Assembly (NCBI GenBank): GCA_016800925.1
Contig: JABCPU010000325.1
Location: 1-64,000, forward strand
DNA: 64,000 bases
Source of the DNA: Suillus spraguei
Lineage: Eukaryota > Basidiomycota > Agaricomycetes > Boletales > Suillaceae
Reading direction: 5' to 3'
Below, piece after piece: positions 11,386 to 22,011 of the stretch. The translations under genes were made by a program, and so were the position numbers. Under the pieces are notes generated by a model. It was given only the letters and a program-made list of their open reading frames with translations. It was not told the origin of the DNA and made no database searches. Each line of letters begins with the position of its first letter. The first letter of the stretch is position 1.

Positions 11386-11995
11386 AACAACACCACTACA
11401 ATCACAGTAATTATTACCGTTAGTATTAGATCAAGTGCAATATTCCGAGTCAATAATATACCGCCGTTTTCGTCTCGCCGAGTCGTGATGCGCGTTTGAA
11501 GGCCTCGGAGAGCGAAAGTTGACTGTGCCGTTACTGTGCCGAAGCGTGACAGGCCGTGACAAAATAGCCACGGGAGTTCGCGCATTGTTGGGGCAACGTC
11601 TATTACTCCACTGTGCCAACGCACAGACATAAAAACTTAATTCTTTACTGAACTCTAATGGACTGTTTGATTTGGTATTTTCGAATCAACATTTTCACGC
11701 TCAAGTGGAGCATTATTTTACATTATGACTAAGCCATAAAAACCTTAGCAAAAACACTATTGATGACGGGCGTTTATGGACAGAGGCACTGACTCGGATG
11801 GAAGGACCGAAATAAGATCCATGATGCTAAGCTGTAGCAACGTGGTATGGAGCAGATGAACCATGGGCATACATCCAATTCTTCTCACGACCTCTCACTG
11901 CACATGAGATCGACGACTTAACCATATAGTACGCTCCTCGTCAACTTCAAATCCTGCTGACTGTTTAGTGATATATCACTTCAGGATTGCGAGAT
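11386..11995. other. Gene-free stretch upstream of the WD40 segment
   Basis: No conserved coding signal. It includes the presumed promoter of the WD40 gene, but no clear TATA box was picked out. Confidence 0.4.
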
Positions 11996-13009
11996 ATGGA
12001 AGATATTACTGTGCGAAGGCGCGTGGCGCCGGCGGCAGCATGCAACTCGGAGATGCAGATGCACACCGCTAACGTGTCGGCAGTTGCGTTTTTCAAAAAC
12101 GGTCGACGGATCGTCACCACTTCACTGGATGAAACACTGCGAATCTGGGACGTGGAGAAAAGAGCATTGGTAGGAGGGCCTTTCGTGGGACACAGTGGAT
12201 GTGTGAATTCAGTCGCGGTATCGCCAGACGATAGGAGAATTGCCAGTGGTGGAGAAGATAGAGCCATCATCATCTGGGATGTTGATAGCAAGCAGAAGGT
12301 ATTTAAACCGCTGCTGAAGCATACAAACTGGGTTCGGTCGGTATGTTTCTCCTCCGATGGAAAGAAACTCGCAAGCGGGTCATGGGATACGACAGTTATT
12401 GTATGGGATGCAGAGACTGGCGCCTTTCTTTCATACTCGAGGGTTATTTGGGTGTGGTGGATTGTGTCGCCTTCAGCCCAGATGGGCTAAAAATAGCATT
12501 TGGAGCACGGCGGAAGATTCGAGTTTGCAGGACCGAGAATGCCGAGCGCCTGTTCGACATTGCCGCTCATCAAAATTCCGTTGAAAGTGTTGTGTGGTCC
12601 CCCGACGGCCAGCAACTTGTCGCTGTATCACACGGTGAAAAAATCAAGTTTTGGGACTCGTCGAATGGGACCCAGATCGGTCAATCTTGCACCGGTCACA
12701 CTTCCCTCATAAAGTCACTTGCCATTTCTTCTGATGGTTCGTTCATTGCAACCGCCTCGAACGATCAGACTATACGCTTGTGGAGCACAAAGTCATACCA
12801 GCAGATAGGACAGATATTCGAACACACATCAAGGGTTTCCTGCGTCGCAATTTCTCCCAACGGAGAACTGCTAGTGAGTGGAGACATTGGTGGGAATGTT
12901 CAGCTCTGGTCCATCAAGAACACAATTTCTGCAGCATTCGGGACGGACTCGGCCAAGGTGGAGAATATCCATCTTCTCTTAACATTTGTGATGATGCTGA
13001 AAGATCATT
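11996..13009 (+). pseudogene. WD40 seven-repeat propeller segment with one frameshift
   Basis: From ATG 11996 three WD repeats are read in one frame (ending LRIWDVEK, IIIWDVDSK and VIVWDAETG). The remaining four are in another frame, with the switch near 12429-12436; one lost base would restore a single frame. Seven repeats make one closed beta-propeller, used for protein binding. Directly downstream in the same orientation lies a TPR-HET segment. WD40-TPR-HET proteins are common in Agaricomycetes, so both parts may belong to one gene. The region just after the last WD repeat contains a duplicated stretch (12912-12949 and 13007-13044) that may have broken the link. It could also be a working gene with a consensus error. 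Confidence 0.65.
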
Positions 13010-13018
13010 AAGAATTCA

Positions 13019-14984
13019 ATGTCTGCAGCATTCGTGATGGATTCCTCATACTTTGTGTACCGCAGTAAGGTGAAGTTGGGCAAAAAGCTCTATGCAGAGG
13101 CCCTTTCGGATGCGGAAAAGGTGCAGACAATATCACCCATTGATGTGACAAATCTGATGATATTCGCAGGTCATTGAACTCGACCCCTCGTATTATATCG
13201 GATACGAACTGAAGCATGCAGCTCTTCATGGAGCACAGCACTATGATCATGCGTTCGAGGCCTTCAAGATAATGCTCTCCAAGTTGGACAATGCACCCGA
13301 CCCAGAGATACGACGTAAGCCCTAAACAACTCAAGCGCTGACTTGAGGATGACTTACATTTCTGCAGAGCTACGCCAGCAATACGTCAGTCCATCTGAAG
13401 TAGAGGATGCTATTCGAAGAGCCATTGACACCCAACTGAAAAATGCCCCCCTTCGTCTAATCAACACCTATACTGGACGTTTGTGCAATCGGGATGCACA
13501 GAACGACGCATTCATTGGAAGCACACAGTACAAGGAGCTTCTGTATTCATCTGTTATACATGCACCCCTCAAAACGGAGCTCATCAGAGAAGCGGTCGAG
13601 AAGTACTTCGGTTGGGTCATGTTATCCCACAGGTGGGAAAGGAAGGAGCCGCTACTGCATGACATTCGGGGCAAGAACATATATGACTTGGATCCGGCTG
13701 GAACCATTGTGAAGCTGCAGAAATTCTGCAAAGTCGCCTGCGATGCGGGACATCGTTGGGCGTGGAGCGATACATGCTGTATCGACCAGAACAACAATGT
13801 CGAGCTCGGAGAATCAGTCAACTCCATGTTCATCTGGTATCGCTACTCGGCACTTACCATTGTCTACCTATCAGATGTTCCTCCTTCGTCAGAGTCTGGT
13901 GCGCTCGCAAACAGCATTTGGAACACGCGAGGATGGACCGTTCAGGAGTTCCTCGCTCCTAAAATTGTTCTCTTCTACCAGGCAGATTGGACCCTATATC
14001 TCGACGACCGCTCATGCAACCACAAGGAGTCTGATAGTATTCTGGAGGAGTTGAAACATTCAACTGGCATAAATACGCAGGCGCTCATTGACTTCCGTCC
14101 AGGCACAAGAGATGTCCTTGAGAAACTCCGATGGGCGTCAAACCGTGACACTACGAGGGAGCAAGACATTGCATATTCGCTGTTTGGGATCTTTGGTATC
14201 CACCTTCCTGTAATCTACGGAGAAAAAAGACAGAATGCGCTTGGACGACTCTTGCAGTACATCATAGCCCAGTCGGGCGACGTCACAGCCTTGGATTGGG
14301 TGGGACAATCGTCCGACTTCAATAGTTGTCTCCCAGCCGATATTTCCTCATACAAGGCTCTGCCATACACGCTATCATCTTTATCTGAACACGAGATGCA
14401 GATATCGGTTTCCGCGCTGCGAAACAATATGGTGGTTATGCAGTCAGCTTGAAACTATACACCCTCCTTCAGAATCTCAGTGTTCCTCGTTTCGCAGACA
14501 CCAGACTGCAACTGCCCTGCATCGTATTTCTTCTCACAGAAGTCAGGCAGAGGCATGGAGAAGATGGTGTCAGACGTTTCACTTATGACGTCAAGGCAGA
14601 TGGGCTACAAGACCTCCTGATCACAACGGAAGATAAACTAGTTCAATTCTCACCTAAAAGGCGTGCTCGGCGGAAATTCTTGCTCGTCCGTCCGTGGAAT
14701 CGGTATGATCTTGGGCTGATCAACTTCGCAGACGAGACACAGAGCGTAGCAGATTGGCCCGAGTCTGAGTCTCCTTCGGATGATGCGCTCGACACCGACT
14801 ATCCTGGATACAACGAATTGGAGTTGATCGTTCGCCTCGGACAGCCTTTTCGTGCCCTTCTGCTAGCACAGCTGTTGGGTGAGGAGTATAGGAGAATCGC
14901 TCGGATAACAGTATCACCGCACAAGTCAGGGACACAACATCTATTGATAACATGAGGGACATTAGAATGCTGGATATATTGTAG
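13019..14984 (+). pseudogene. TPR-HET domain protein (heterokaryon-incompatibility type), two frameshifts
   Basis: Exons 13019-13120 and 13170-13314 encode a TPR pair (KLGKKLYAEALSDAEK, then HAALHGAQHYDHAFEAF). The exon from 13368 carries the HET domain: VMLSHRW, WAWSDTCCIDQNN, FIWYRYSALTIVYLSD and RGWTVQEFLAPK, in the usual order. HET domains trigger cell death upon recognition of non-self in fungi. The frame breaks near 14431-14437 and near 14899-14902. Each is repaired by one extra base, after which the coding sequence runs to a natural end (MRDIRMLDIL, stop at 14982). No nonsense substitution was seen. This is either a very young pseudogene or an intact gene with two consensus errors. Confidence 0.75.
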
Positions 14985-15275
14985 CAGAACATTTATACGT
15001 CGACAACAGTTCTACATGATCAATATCTCTAGAATTTTGTATCGTTTCGGTCTTGATATTGTATCATATGCCATCTCATACAGCTAAATCTCAAATCAGA
15101 CCTCCCAGGGAAGAGGAAAAAGTAAGCACTTTGTAGAATCGAGTTGTTAGCTCATCTAGTATACGCTTATCCATCCTTCCATAGTCAAAGTGCTGCCAAG
15201 AGTGGAATGAGTCTGGGCCAAAGATAGTACTTTGAAGTCGCCACTAGTACTTGTACTGAAGGAAGCGATCCCATC
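14985..15275. other. Short intergenic spacer
   Basis: Nothing recognisable between the HET gene and the acyl-CoA synthetase relic. Confidence 0.5.
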
Positions 15276-17058
15276 ATGACCTCTTGGAAAAGAAACTTCT
15301 TTGGTAAGGTTCTATCGTGGTTGCAACCGAGGACGGCAGCCCAGTTCGACGCTTGGCAATTACTGCTGACTCTCTTGTAACTCAACCATTCAAGGGCATC
15401 GACATCATTCCCACGTTGTCGACTACGCTGCAAGAGCGCATGGTATGAAAATGCTGTGGGTTGGCGTGATATTGTGCTATTCACGAGGAAGGAAGGAAGT
15501 AAAAAGGATGTTTGATGGAAAGAAGTCACCGAGAAGAAGACCTGCAAGTATTTCCAGCTCAGTGACTACAAGTACCTCAGTTTCATTGACGTCCAGGCCG
15601 AGTTTCAGCTCTTGCACGAGGTCTTATTCATCATCAAATCACCAAGGACGATATATTCAATATCTATGCTCAGACGAGGTATGATTGATTTTCTGTGGAA
15701 ACCTCTATGACTGACGCGTAGGATAGCATCAACTGGCAGCTCATGTCTCATGCGTGCATGACAATTGGAACTCCCGTGGCCACTGCGTGCGATACCCTTG
15801 GCGAATCTGACTTACACATTCATTGAACGAGCCGAATTGCGTTGGTGTTTTCACGAACGCTGACCTCCTTGCAACCCTGAAAAACGTGCTGCTTAATACC
15901 CCATCGATCAAGTTCATAGTCTATGACGGTGACGCCAAGCCATCACTTATCAATTATATCCATAACATTAGGGGAGACATAGTCATTCTCTCCATTGACG
16001 AGTTGCATGAAATTGGTGCGGAGCAATCCACAAAGGGTCTGGAGGAGCGAAGGCCATCCAAAGATGATGTGGCCATGATCATGTATACCGGCGGCACTAC
16101 CGGGGCTCCTAAGGGTGTGGTACTCACTCACGGCAACGTTATTGCTTCTCTCGCTGCAGTATACACGCTTCTTGGCCACCACGTCTGTTTTGATGACACT
16201 TTCCTGGCGTATCTCCCGCTCGCCCACATTTTTGAATACATCGTGGAGCTTACTTTATTCTTCGTCGGCATTACGACAGGTTACGGTCGCGTAAAGACTC
16301 TCACAGATGTATCCGTGCGCCGATGCAAGGGTGACATTGTCACGTTTCGCCCTAGTATCATGGTTGGTGTGCCCGCTGTGTGGGAGCAGATCCGTAAATG
16401 GATCACCGGCAGGATTAATGCCAGCAGCTCTTTGAAGAAGACCATTTTCACCGGGGCGATGGCAGCTATGAAGGCTTCTGTTCCTGGTCTCAGCCAGGTG
16501 GCAAATGCTGTTGTGTTAATGCCATCAAGCAAGCCACTGGAGACGCCTCCGTCTCACATTGAGTGCTGGTGGTGCTCTTAGCAAGGAAACTCAGGAGTTC
16601 TTGTCCATTGCACTCGCCACAATGCTTCAAGGTCAGTAACTCCCCAAGCTCATTTGCGATATATTGACGTGATTGAGGGCAGGTTATGGTACGACTGAGT
16701 CTTGTGGGATGTGCGCCATTTTGCCCCCTGAGCTCATGCAATATGGCTCGGTTGGACTGCCTGTTCCTTCAGCTGAAATAAAGCTCCTGGATGTCCCTGA
16801 GGGGGCTACAAGTCGACTAATAATCCTCCCCAGGGAGAAGTTTGTATTAGGGGACCGTCGGTCACCCCAGGATACTACAAACGGGACGACCTTAACAACG
16901 ACGAGTCGATCTTCACTCGGGATGGTTGGCTTAGGACTGGTGATATTGGTCAGTGGAATGCTGATGGAACTCTTTCTCTGATTGACAGGTAATCTAACCT
17001 CCTGGGCGATTTTCTTCGTCTGATATGCTTCATTTCAGGATTGGGAATCTTGACGAGC
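15276..17058 (+). pseudogene. Long-chain acyl-CoA synthetase (FAA type), frameshifted and 3'-truncated
   Basis: Reading across frames from ATG 15276 gives the AMP-forming synthetase order: VATEDGSPVRRLAIT, GWRDIV, YKYLSFIDVQAEFQLL, INWQLMSHACMTIGTP, then the AMP motif MYTGGTTGAPKGVVLTHGN at 16084 and following, LPLAHIFEY, GYGTTESCGM, the TGDIGQWN region and LIDR near 16985. These enzymes activate fatty acids with ATP and CoA. About nine one-base losses are needed to hold one frame (near 15308, 15481, 15495, 15521, 15612, 15810, 16517, 16541 and 16803), most at or beside homopolymers. After the exon at about 17040 the conserved C-terminal region is missing, so truncation is real even if some frameshifts are sequencing errors. 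Confidence 0.85.
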
Positions 17059-17472
17059 TAGAGGGTATGTCCTGGAACGATATGTTCACCTAATCTTGAC
17101 TTCTATTTGTATTTTCCAGTCTGCTGCCTCGGAAGCAAACGAAACCCCTAGGGCGGCAAGGATGTTACTCCCAGCTAACGTGCAGTCCAATATCCGGTGC
17201 TTATGAAGATATGAACGAACAGAATTAGTGGTCGTTCGTTCTCACTATTCAGCGAGGATACTAAAATATTATAAATTGAAAATTTGCAAAACGGTTCGTC
17301 AACGCGTGTTTCATACAGAGAATGATTGGTGTCGTAAATGTGTGCGTGAGACGAATAAAAAGATAAATGATCTATACATCGTACGAGCAGTTGCCACAAA
17401 AAGAAATATATGAATGATCTATACGTCGTACATATGTGTGAATCCTTAAATCATAATGTACATGAGCTCTAC
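17059..17472. other. Spacer with a short direct repeat
   Basis: No gene. The phrase 'atgatctata.tcgta' occurs twice (17367-17383 and 17413-17430). This is the tail-to-tail spacer between the synthetase relic and the aspartic protease gene. Confidence 0.45.
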
Positions 17473-19185
17473 TCAGAGGAAGAGAGTGAAGCAGTCCGCA
17501 ACAGAGGCAAGAAGAGTAAGTGATGAAGCAATGTTCTTGATAGGAGAAGCTGATCCAGAGTTTGTGCTGCTGCTAGTTGGACTTCCACTCGAGCTCGCGT
17601 AGGTACTAGTAGGCAGGGGTGTCAAGCTAGTCACCTGCACCGGATTTGGGTCGGAAGATCCGGTTGAAGAGCTTGAGCTACTGGGAAGCTGAGCAAAGCC
17701 AACGGCAGCGGGGCTAGCACGGAAGACGGAGTACACATTCTTCAGGAAGGTGTCGCCGATAATCCAAGCAGGAACACTACCAATCCCAATATCGAAGATA
17801 CCGCCTGTACACATCTGAGAGGTGGCATTCGCGTTGCTCATCATGGTGTCGTTGAGGGTACCAAGGTTCATGTCTAGGGGACTGATTGCCCAGTTTGTGC
17901 CGCCGAACGAGATATGAACTGTAACATTAGTGTCGCAAGCTAGAAATATATGAGTCTCCTGCTTATCATGGAGTGCACATAAATACTGACGGAATGCATA
18001 TAAGCCTTGCCAATCTCCCGTAAGCTCCGTAGAGCCAGGCACTTGGGCCCAAATACTTGCGGCAATGGGTGAGGGTGCCCCGATGAGGGTAGTGCCTGTG
18101 TCGATGGCAGCGAGACCACCAGGTGAGTCAATGGTGATAGTCTTGCCTTGTACAGTGATCGCTGCAGATTTCATTCAGTATGCCAATAACATGGCAGAAT
18201 GACGGTGCTGACAGCTAACAGTAAGCAACCAATACGATGGCGGACCAGTCAGGTTCAGGTACTCGATAGAACCGTTGTACAAACTCGAATTTGTTCCCCC
18301 AAGAGTGAGCATACCGCCCGGAGTAGCACCGACCTGATTGGCTTGATTGACGTGGCGTTCAAGGTAGAAAGAAAACAAGGGTTCAAGAGATCGTTGGCAT
18401 TATAGAGGGCTTCCCAAAAGGGGGTAGTCTGGAGGGTAGAAATCGAGGCAAAACCCAGACCCATGATGCCGGAGAGTCCATCGTCAATTAAGTCAGGGGT
18501 AACATTGGTAACAGCCACTATTATTAAAATAATGTTGGTCTGAATCAAACCAAGTCACCGAGACGGACTTACGGAGTTCCTGAGACATTTCAAATGACCC
18601 GAAAGTGACACTATCCTGAGCGACAGTACCTTGCACCGATCCCGAGCCATAATCAATCTCCAGGTGGGAGGAGGTAGCCTTGTAAGTCGATGATTTGGAG
18701 GGGTTAAATCCAGGTACATCTGATCCGCAAGAAGTGCATGAAGTTGTTGCAACCCATAGGTCGGAAGAGCCAGTATCGAGAACAAGATTGAAATCCTGTG
18801 GTCTTCACCGAACGAATGTTTACGAACATTACCATGCTTCGAACTTGAAACTCACGGAGTTCCAATGCTTACAATGCCTGAGTAACTGGAATCATTTTGC
18901 TAATACAATTATGATCAATCCTGTGAGCTATGTGAAAAATTGCGCTACGAACCTCGTCCGTAATGGGAACTGCAGCAGTGCTGGCTTGCCTCGAATTCTT
19001 GCTCTTCACGTTGGTTGCTTGATAACCATACTTTTTTCGCAAGGCTTGGACTGCTTTTGGTAAGTTCTCAACTCGATTGGAATGACTTCGTCGTAAAATT
19101 GGGACATGACCTACACCTCCATTTGAAGGGCGAGCAGCGAGAGTCAATGGAAGGAGTGCGATCGCTACAAGGGGAAAGAAATCAT
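17473..19185 (-). CDS. Secreted, probably GPI-anchored aspartic protease (pepsin family A1), three one-base gaps
   Basis: Six exons (19185-18953, 18899-18856, 18802-18573, 18517-18220, 18161-17991, 17939-17473) give about 481 residues if three lost bases are allowed (in the CCCC run near 19172, near 18380, and at the donor near 18220). Both catalytic motifs are present: DTGSSDLWVA and DTGTTLIGAP. A hydrophobic signal peptide follows the ATG at 19185. A propeptide with basic residues follows, then the pepsin fold with two Cys pairs. The C-terminus is a Ser/Thr-rich stalk with a final hydrophobic stretch (LTLLASVADCFTLFL) typical of GPI signals. The enzyme would act at the cell surface. All coding exons otherwise have good splice sites, so consensus errors are as likely as decay. 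Confidence 0.82.
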
Positions 19186-20247
19186 CGGGAAACAAGTGGG
19201 GAGGAAGACAGCGAGAAGATAAAAGAGAAAGAGTAGCGATCTGTGGCGAAGAAGAATCTGGACCGCGGTCCCGCCTAATGGCCATAATCACCATAGTTAG
19301 CGTTGCCGTTAAAGCAAGTTACGTTCAAGTAACTAAATCTGAAGCTTCGATTCAAATTTTCCAAGCAGCTAGACTCGTTCAAGGATCATGAAGTCATCAG
19401 CATGCGAGATATAGAGGAAGACCAGGACAGACTCCAATCTATTCAGTAATCGATGATTACAGCTTCTGACGGCAGTGATGACAAGTTTTGCGGGATTTCC
19501 TACTAGACCCTAGTGCAAGCTCAGATTCAAGAACAAGATATCAATAGTATCAATAGTTCTACATTTCAGATGAATACAAAATTACATGAATGTCTGTCCC
19601 AAAACTACGAGCTCGACGAAAGAAAGCCGCCGACCTCAACTCTGCAGAGACCCATCTGACCCAGCCACCTGTTGATCTGCTCAACCTCATAACGAAGCCT
19701 CGCAGCAAGCGGACTAGACCAACTTGATATTCCACGAACGTAACAGGCCCCCACCGTGAGATACAAACGAGGGCCTTGACTTGTTTGTGGGTTGGAATCA
19801 AACTGTCGAGGTTGTCGAAGGTCGTTGAATAAAACTGATGTAACGTCGCACGCTGAAATTGGTGAGGAAGAGTAAATGGCGTGCATCGACGACTTAGAGA
19901 AAGAAGGCTATTATCTTCAAAGAACATTTCTTGTGAGGCGGTACATGCAAGAATTGGTGGAATTTAGTTTTGAAGTGAAAAGCTGAGGAACTGTATAGTT
20001 GCTGATTAAGCTATCTCACGGTTCAAATCGAGATATCAATGTAGAGATCGCTGCACAATCCCTACACGGCTGATATTTCGAGACAGCTTTCCGGTAAATG
20101 AGCGTCCAGGTCAATCACGTCGTCCAACTTGGCACTAATGATCGCCGTGTGGTCAACCTTCCGACGTCATCGAAGGTCCAAGGAGCTCCATGTCACCATC
20201 CTGAGCGCCGGTATGCGCAGCGTGAAATCCATATACCCAAGTACCTG
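19186..20247. other. Intergenic stretch with gene-fragment-like repeat
   Basis: No complete gene. Holds the upstream region of the aspartic protease and the second copy of the dispersed repeat (19508-19860). Confidence 0.45.
19508..19860. repeat. Dispersed repeat fragment, copy 2 (relative of 8441-8650)
   Basis: See copy 1. The minus strand here is open for 93 codons (19886-19605), with a piece reading NPQTSQGPRLYLTVGACYV, which looks protein-like but was not assigned to a family. It is probably a fragment of an unidentified gene present in more than one place. Confidence 0.45.
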
Positions 20248-22011
20248 TTATACAAGAGGTAGACCATCGCGTTTATAAATCCTGCCGCCTTTCATGACAA
20301 ACTGTATGCTTTCCGCGGACACCGCGCTTTCGAAATCTGTCGCAAAGTCTCCTGATGTTGCAATCAAGTCAGCGATAAACCCTCTCCTCACCGCCCCAAA
20401 CGGCACTTCATTATCGCCAACAATCCTCGGGTCCTCCTTGAGATCACCTACCTGGGCGAGCCGGGTCTTTCCTGCCTCACCTTCCCACGTTCTTGGTCTT
20501 ACACACTCCCAGCCGCCCAAAGTTGCCCATCTGAGCACCTTCTTCCAATCGGCACCCAAGCGGACCATGAGCGAGAGCTCCAATGCATTGGCTCCATGAG
20601 CGAAACCCCCAGTGTCGCCTCCGCATGAAATATTGTCCAAATCCAGTTCCAAGGCTGCCTTGAAAGAACTGACAACGCGATCCCATTTCTCTCCTTTCCC
20701 CTGGGTCATGGTGTAATATATCGCGAGGGTAGGCACATATTTGGTTTTGACGCCTACATATTCTTCAAGCATTTCTACCGCAGTTTTATCAGGAGTGGTC
20801 ATATCATATGCGTGCTCAATGGAGTCCACCCCGAGACTTATTAGGGGTATGATGGTTGACCTATTCGTTGCATGAGCGGCGACCTTGACCCCATACGCAT
20901 GGGCAGTGTAGATCATTGCTCTCAGCTCATCATGATTGAATGTGGCCATAGACGCAGCCCCAACCCTACGCGAGACTTCAGAAGCCCGTGATCGAACGGC
21001 ATAGTCTAGGACATCGTCAACGGAGATGACCGACGGATCTAACCTAAACCAGGATTCATTTACCTGCATAGATCTGTATAATGCAATCAACGGAAACGAG
21101 CGGGCATATATGAGCGCCTTGCCCATAATTATGATGACAGAACGTGACGATCACCTTGATCCAATCTGCCCCTGCGCCAATCTGCCTCCGGACAGCCTTG
21201 ATGCATTCTTGAGTTCCATCTGCCACATCAACGCCAGTGACGCCATCGATACCTTCTTTGTTTAGATAGAGGGGACTCTTTGGACCTGGACAGGTCCCTC
21301 ACATGAGTCATATGCGTGAGATGGAGCACTTGTATGAAAATGCATAAACTAGCGAAAACACGAACCATACGCTCCAGTGGGTGCGATTGCCCTAGTGGCG
21401 CAAAAATACCTTGGGCCGGGTATGAGGGCACCAGGGCTCGATAAACACTTGCGTAGCGCAATATCTGCGTCTCCTGCCCCCTCGGTACCTAGATCACTAG
21501 GAACAGAACGCCAATGTAAAACGGCGAACTATGCTATAACGGTTGATGGACATACCGCACAGTCGTAAAGCCTGCCATCAAGGTACGTTTAGCGTGCACT
21601 GTGGCCCTGACGGTGCGCTCGACGATGCTCTCTTTAGTAACCTGTTCCTCCCATGAGGCCTCTGCATACGGATGCAGGAAGACTGACGGCAGGTGGCAGC
21701 CTGTAATGACTTTCAGTCCCGGAAATGAAAGTGATGCGCTTACGGTGAACGTGAGCGTCGACGAACCCTGGCAGAACCGTCAAGTGCCGTAGGTCTATTA
21801 CTTCACCATCAAACGACGCAAAGTCACTGCCATTTCTTGAGAAGGGGGCAACATCAAGTATCATTCCAGAGTCGTTGCATATCGTTATGGCTTGATCATC
21901 AAGAAGCTCAAGCGTGTATGGATCAAATAATTTTCCAGCGAGAACTATCTTGGTCGCCACAGCAAGTTGACCTTGGGCTTCTAGCGTAGTGGCGGTTGTT
22001 GTTAGCTGCAT
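20248..22011 (-). CDS. Amidohydrolase, imidazolonepropionase/prolidase-like, intact
   Basis: Six exons (22011-21744, 21682-21556, 21496-21366, 21297-21155, 21073-21064, 21005-20248) join with no break into 478 residues. Metal-site motifs of the amidohydrolase superfamily appear in order: GFVDAHVH (HxH), the Lys in GADWIK that is carbamylated in related enzymes, KVAAHATN, DSIEHAYDM, and the Asp in SCGGDTGGFAHGAN. The enzyme hydrolyses an amide or imide bond with one or two metal ions; relatives include imidazolonepropionase and Xaa-Pro or aryl-dipeptidase-like enzymes, and the substrate cannot be told. No signal peptide is seen, so it is probably cytosolic. The fifth exon is only 10 bases long and is needed to build WIKIYADY. 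Confidence 0.88.

Noticed and set aside
14432..14902. Programmed ribosomal frameshifting in the HET gene
   Set aside because: No slippery heptamer with a following structure was seen, and similar one-base losses occur in many unrelated genes here.
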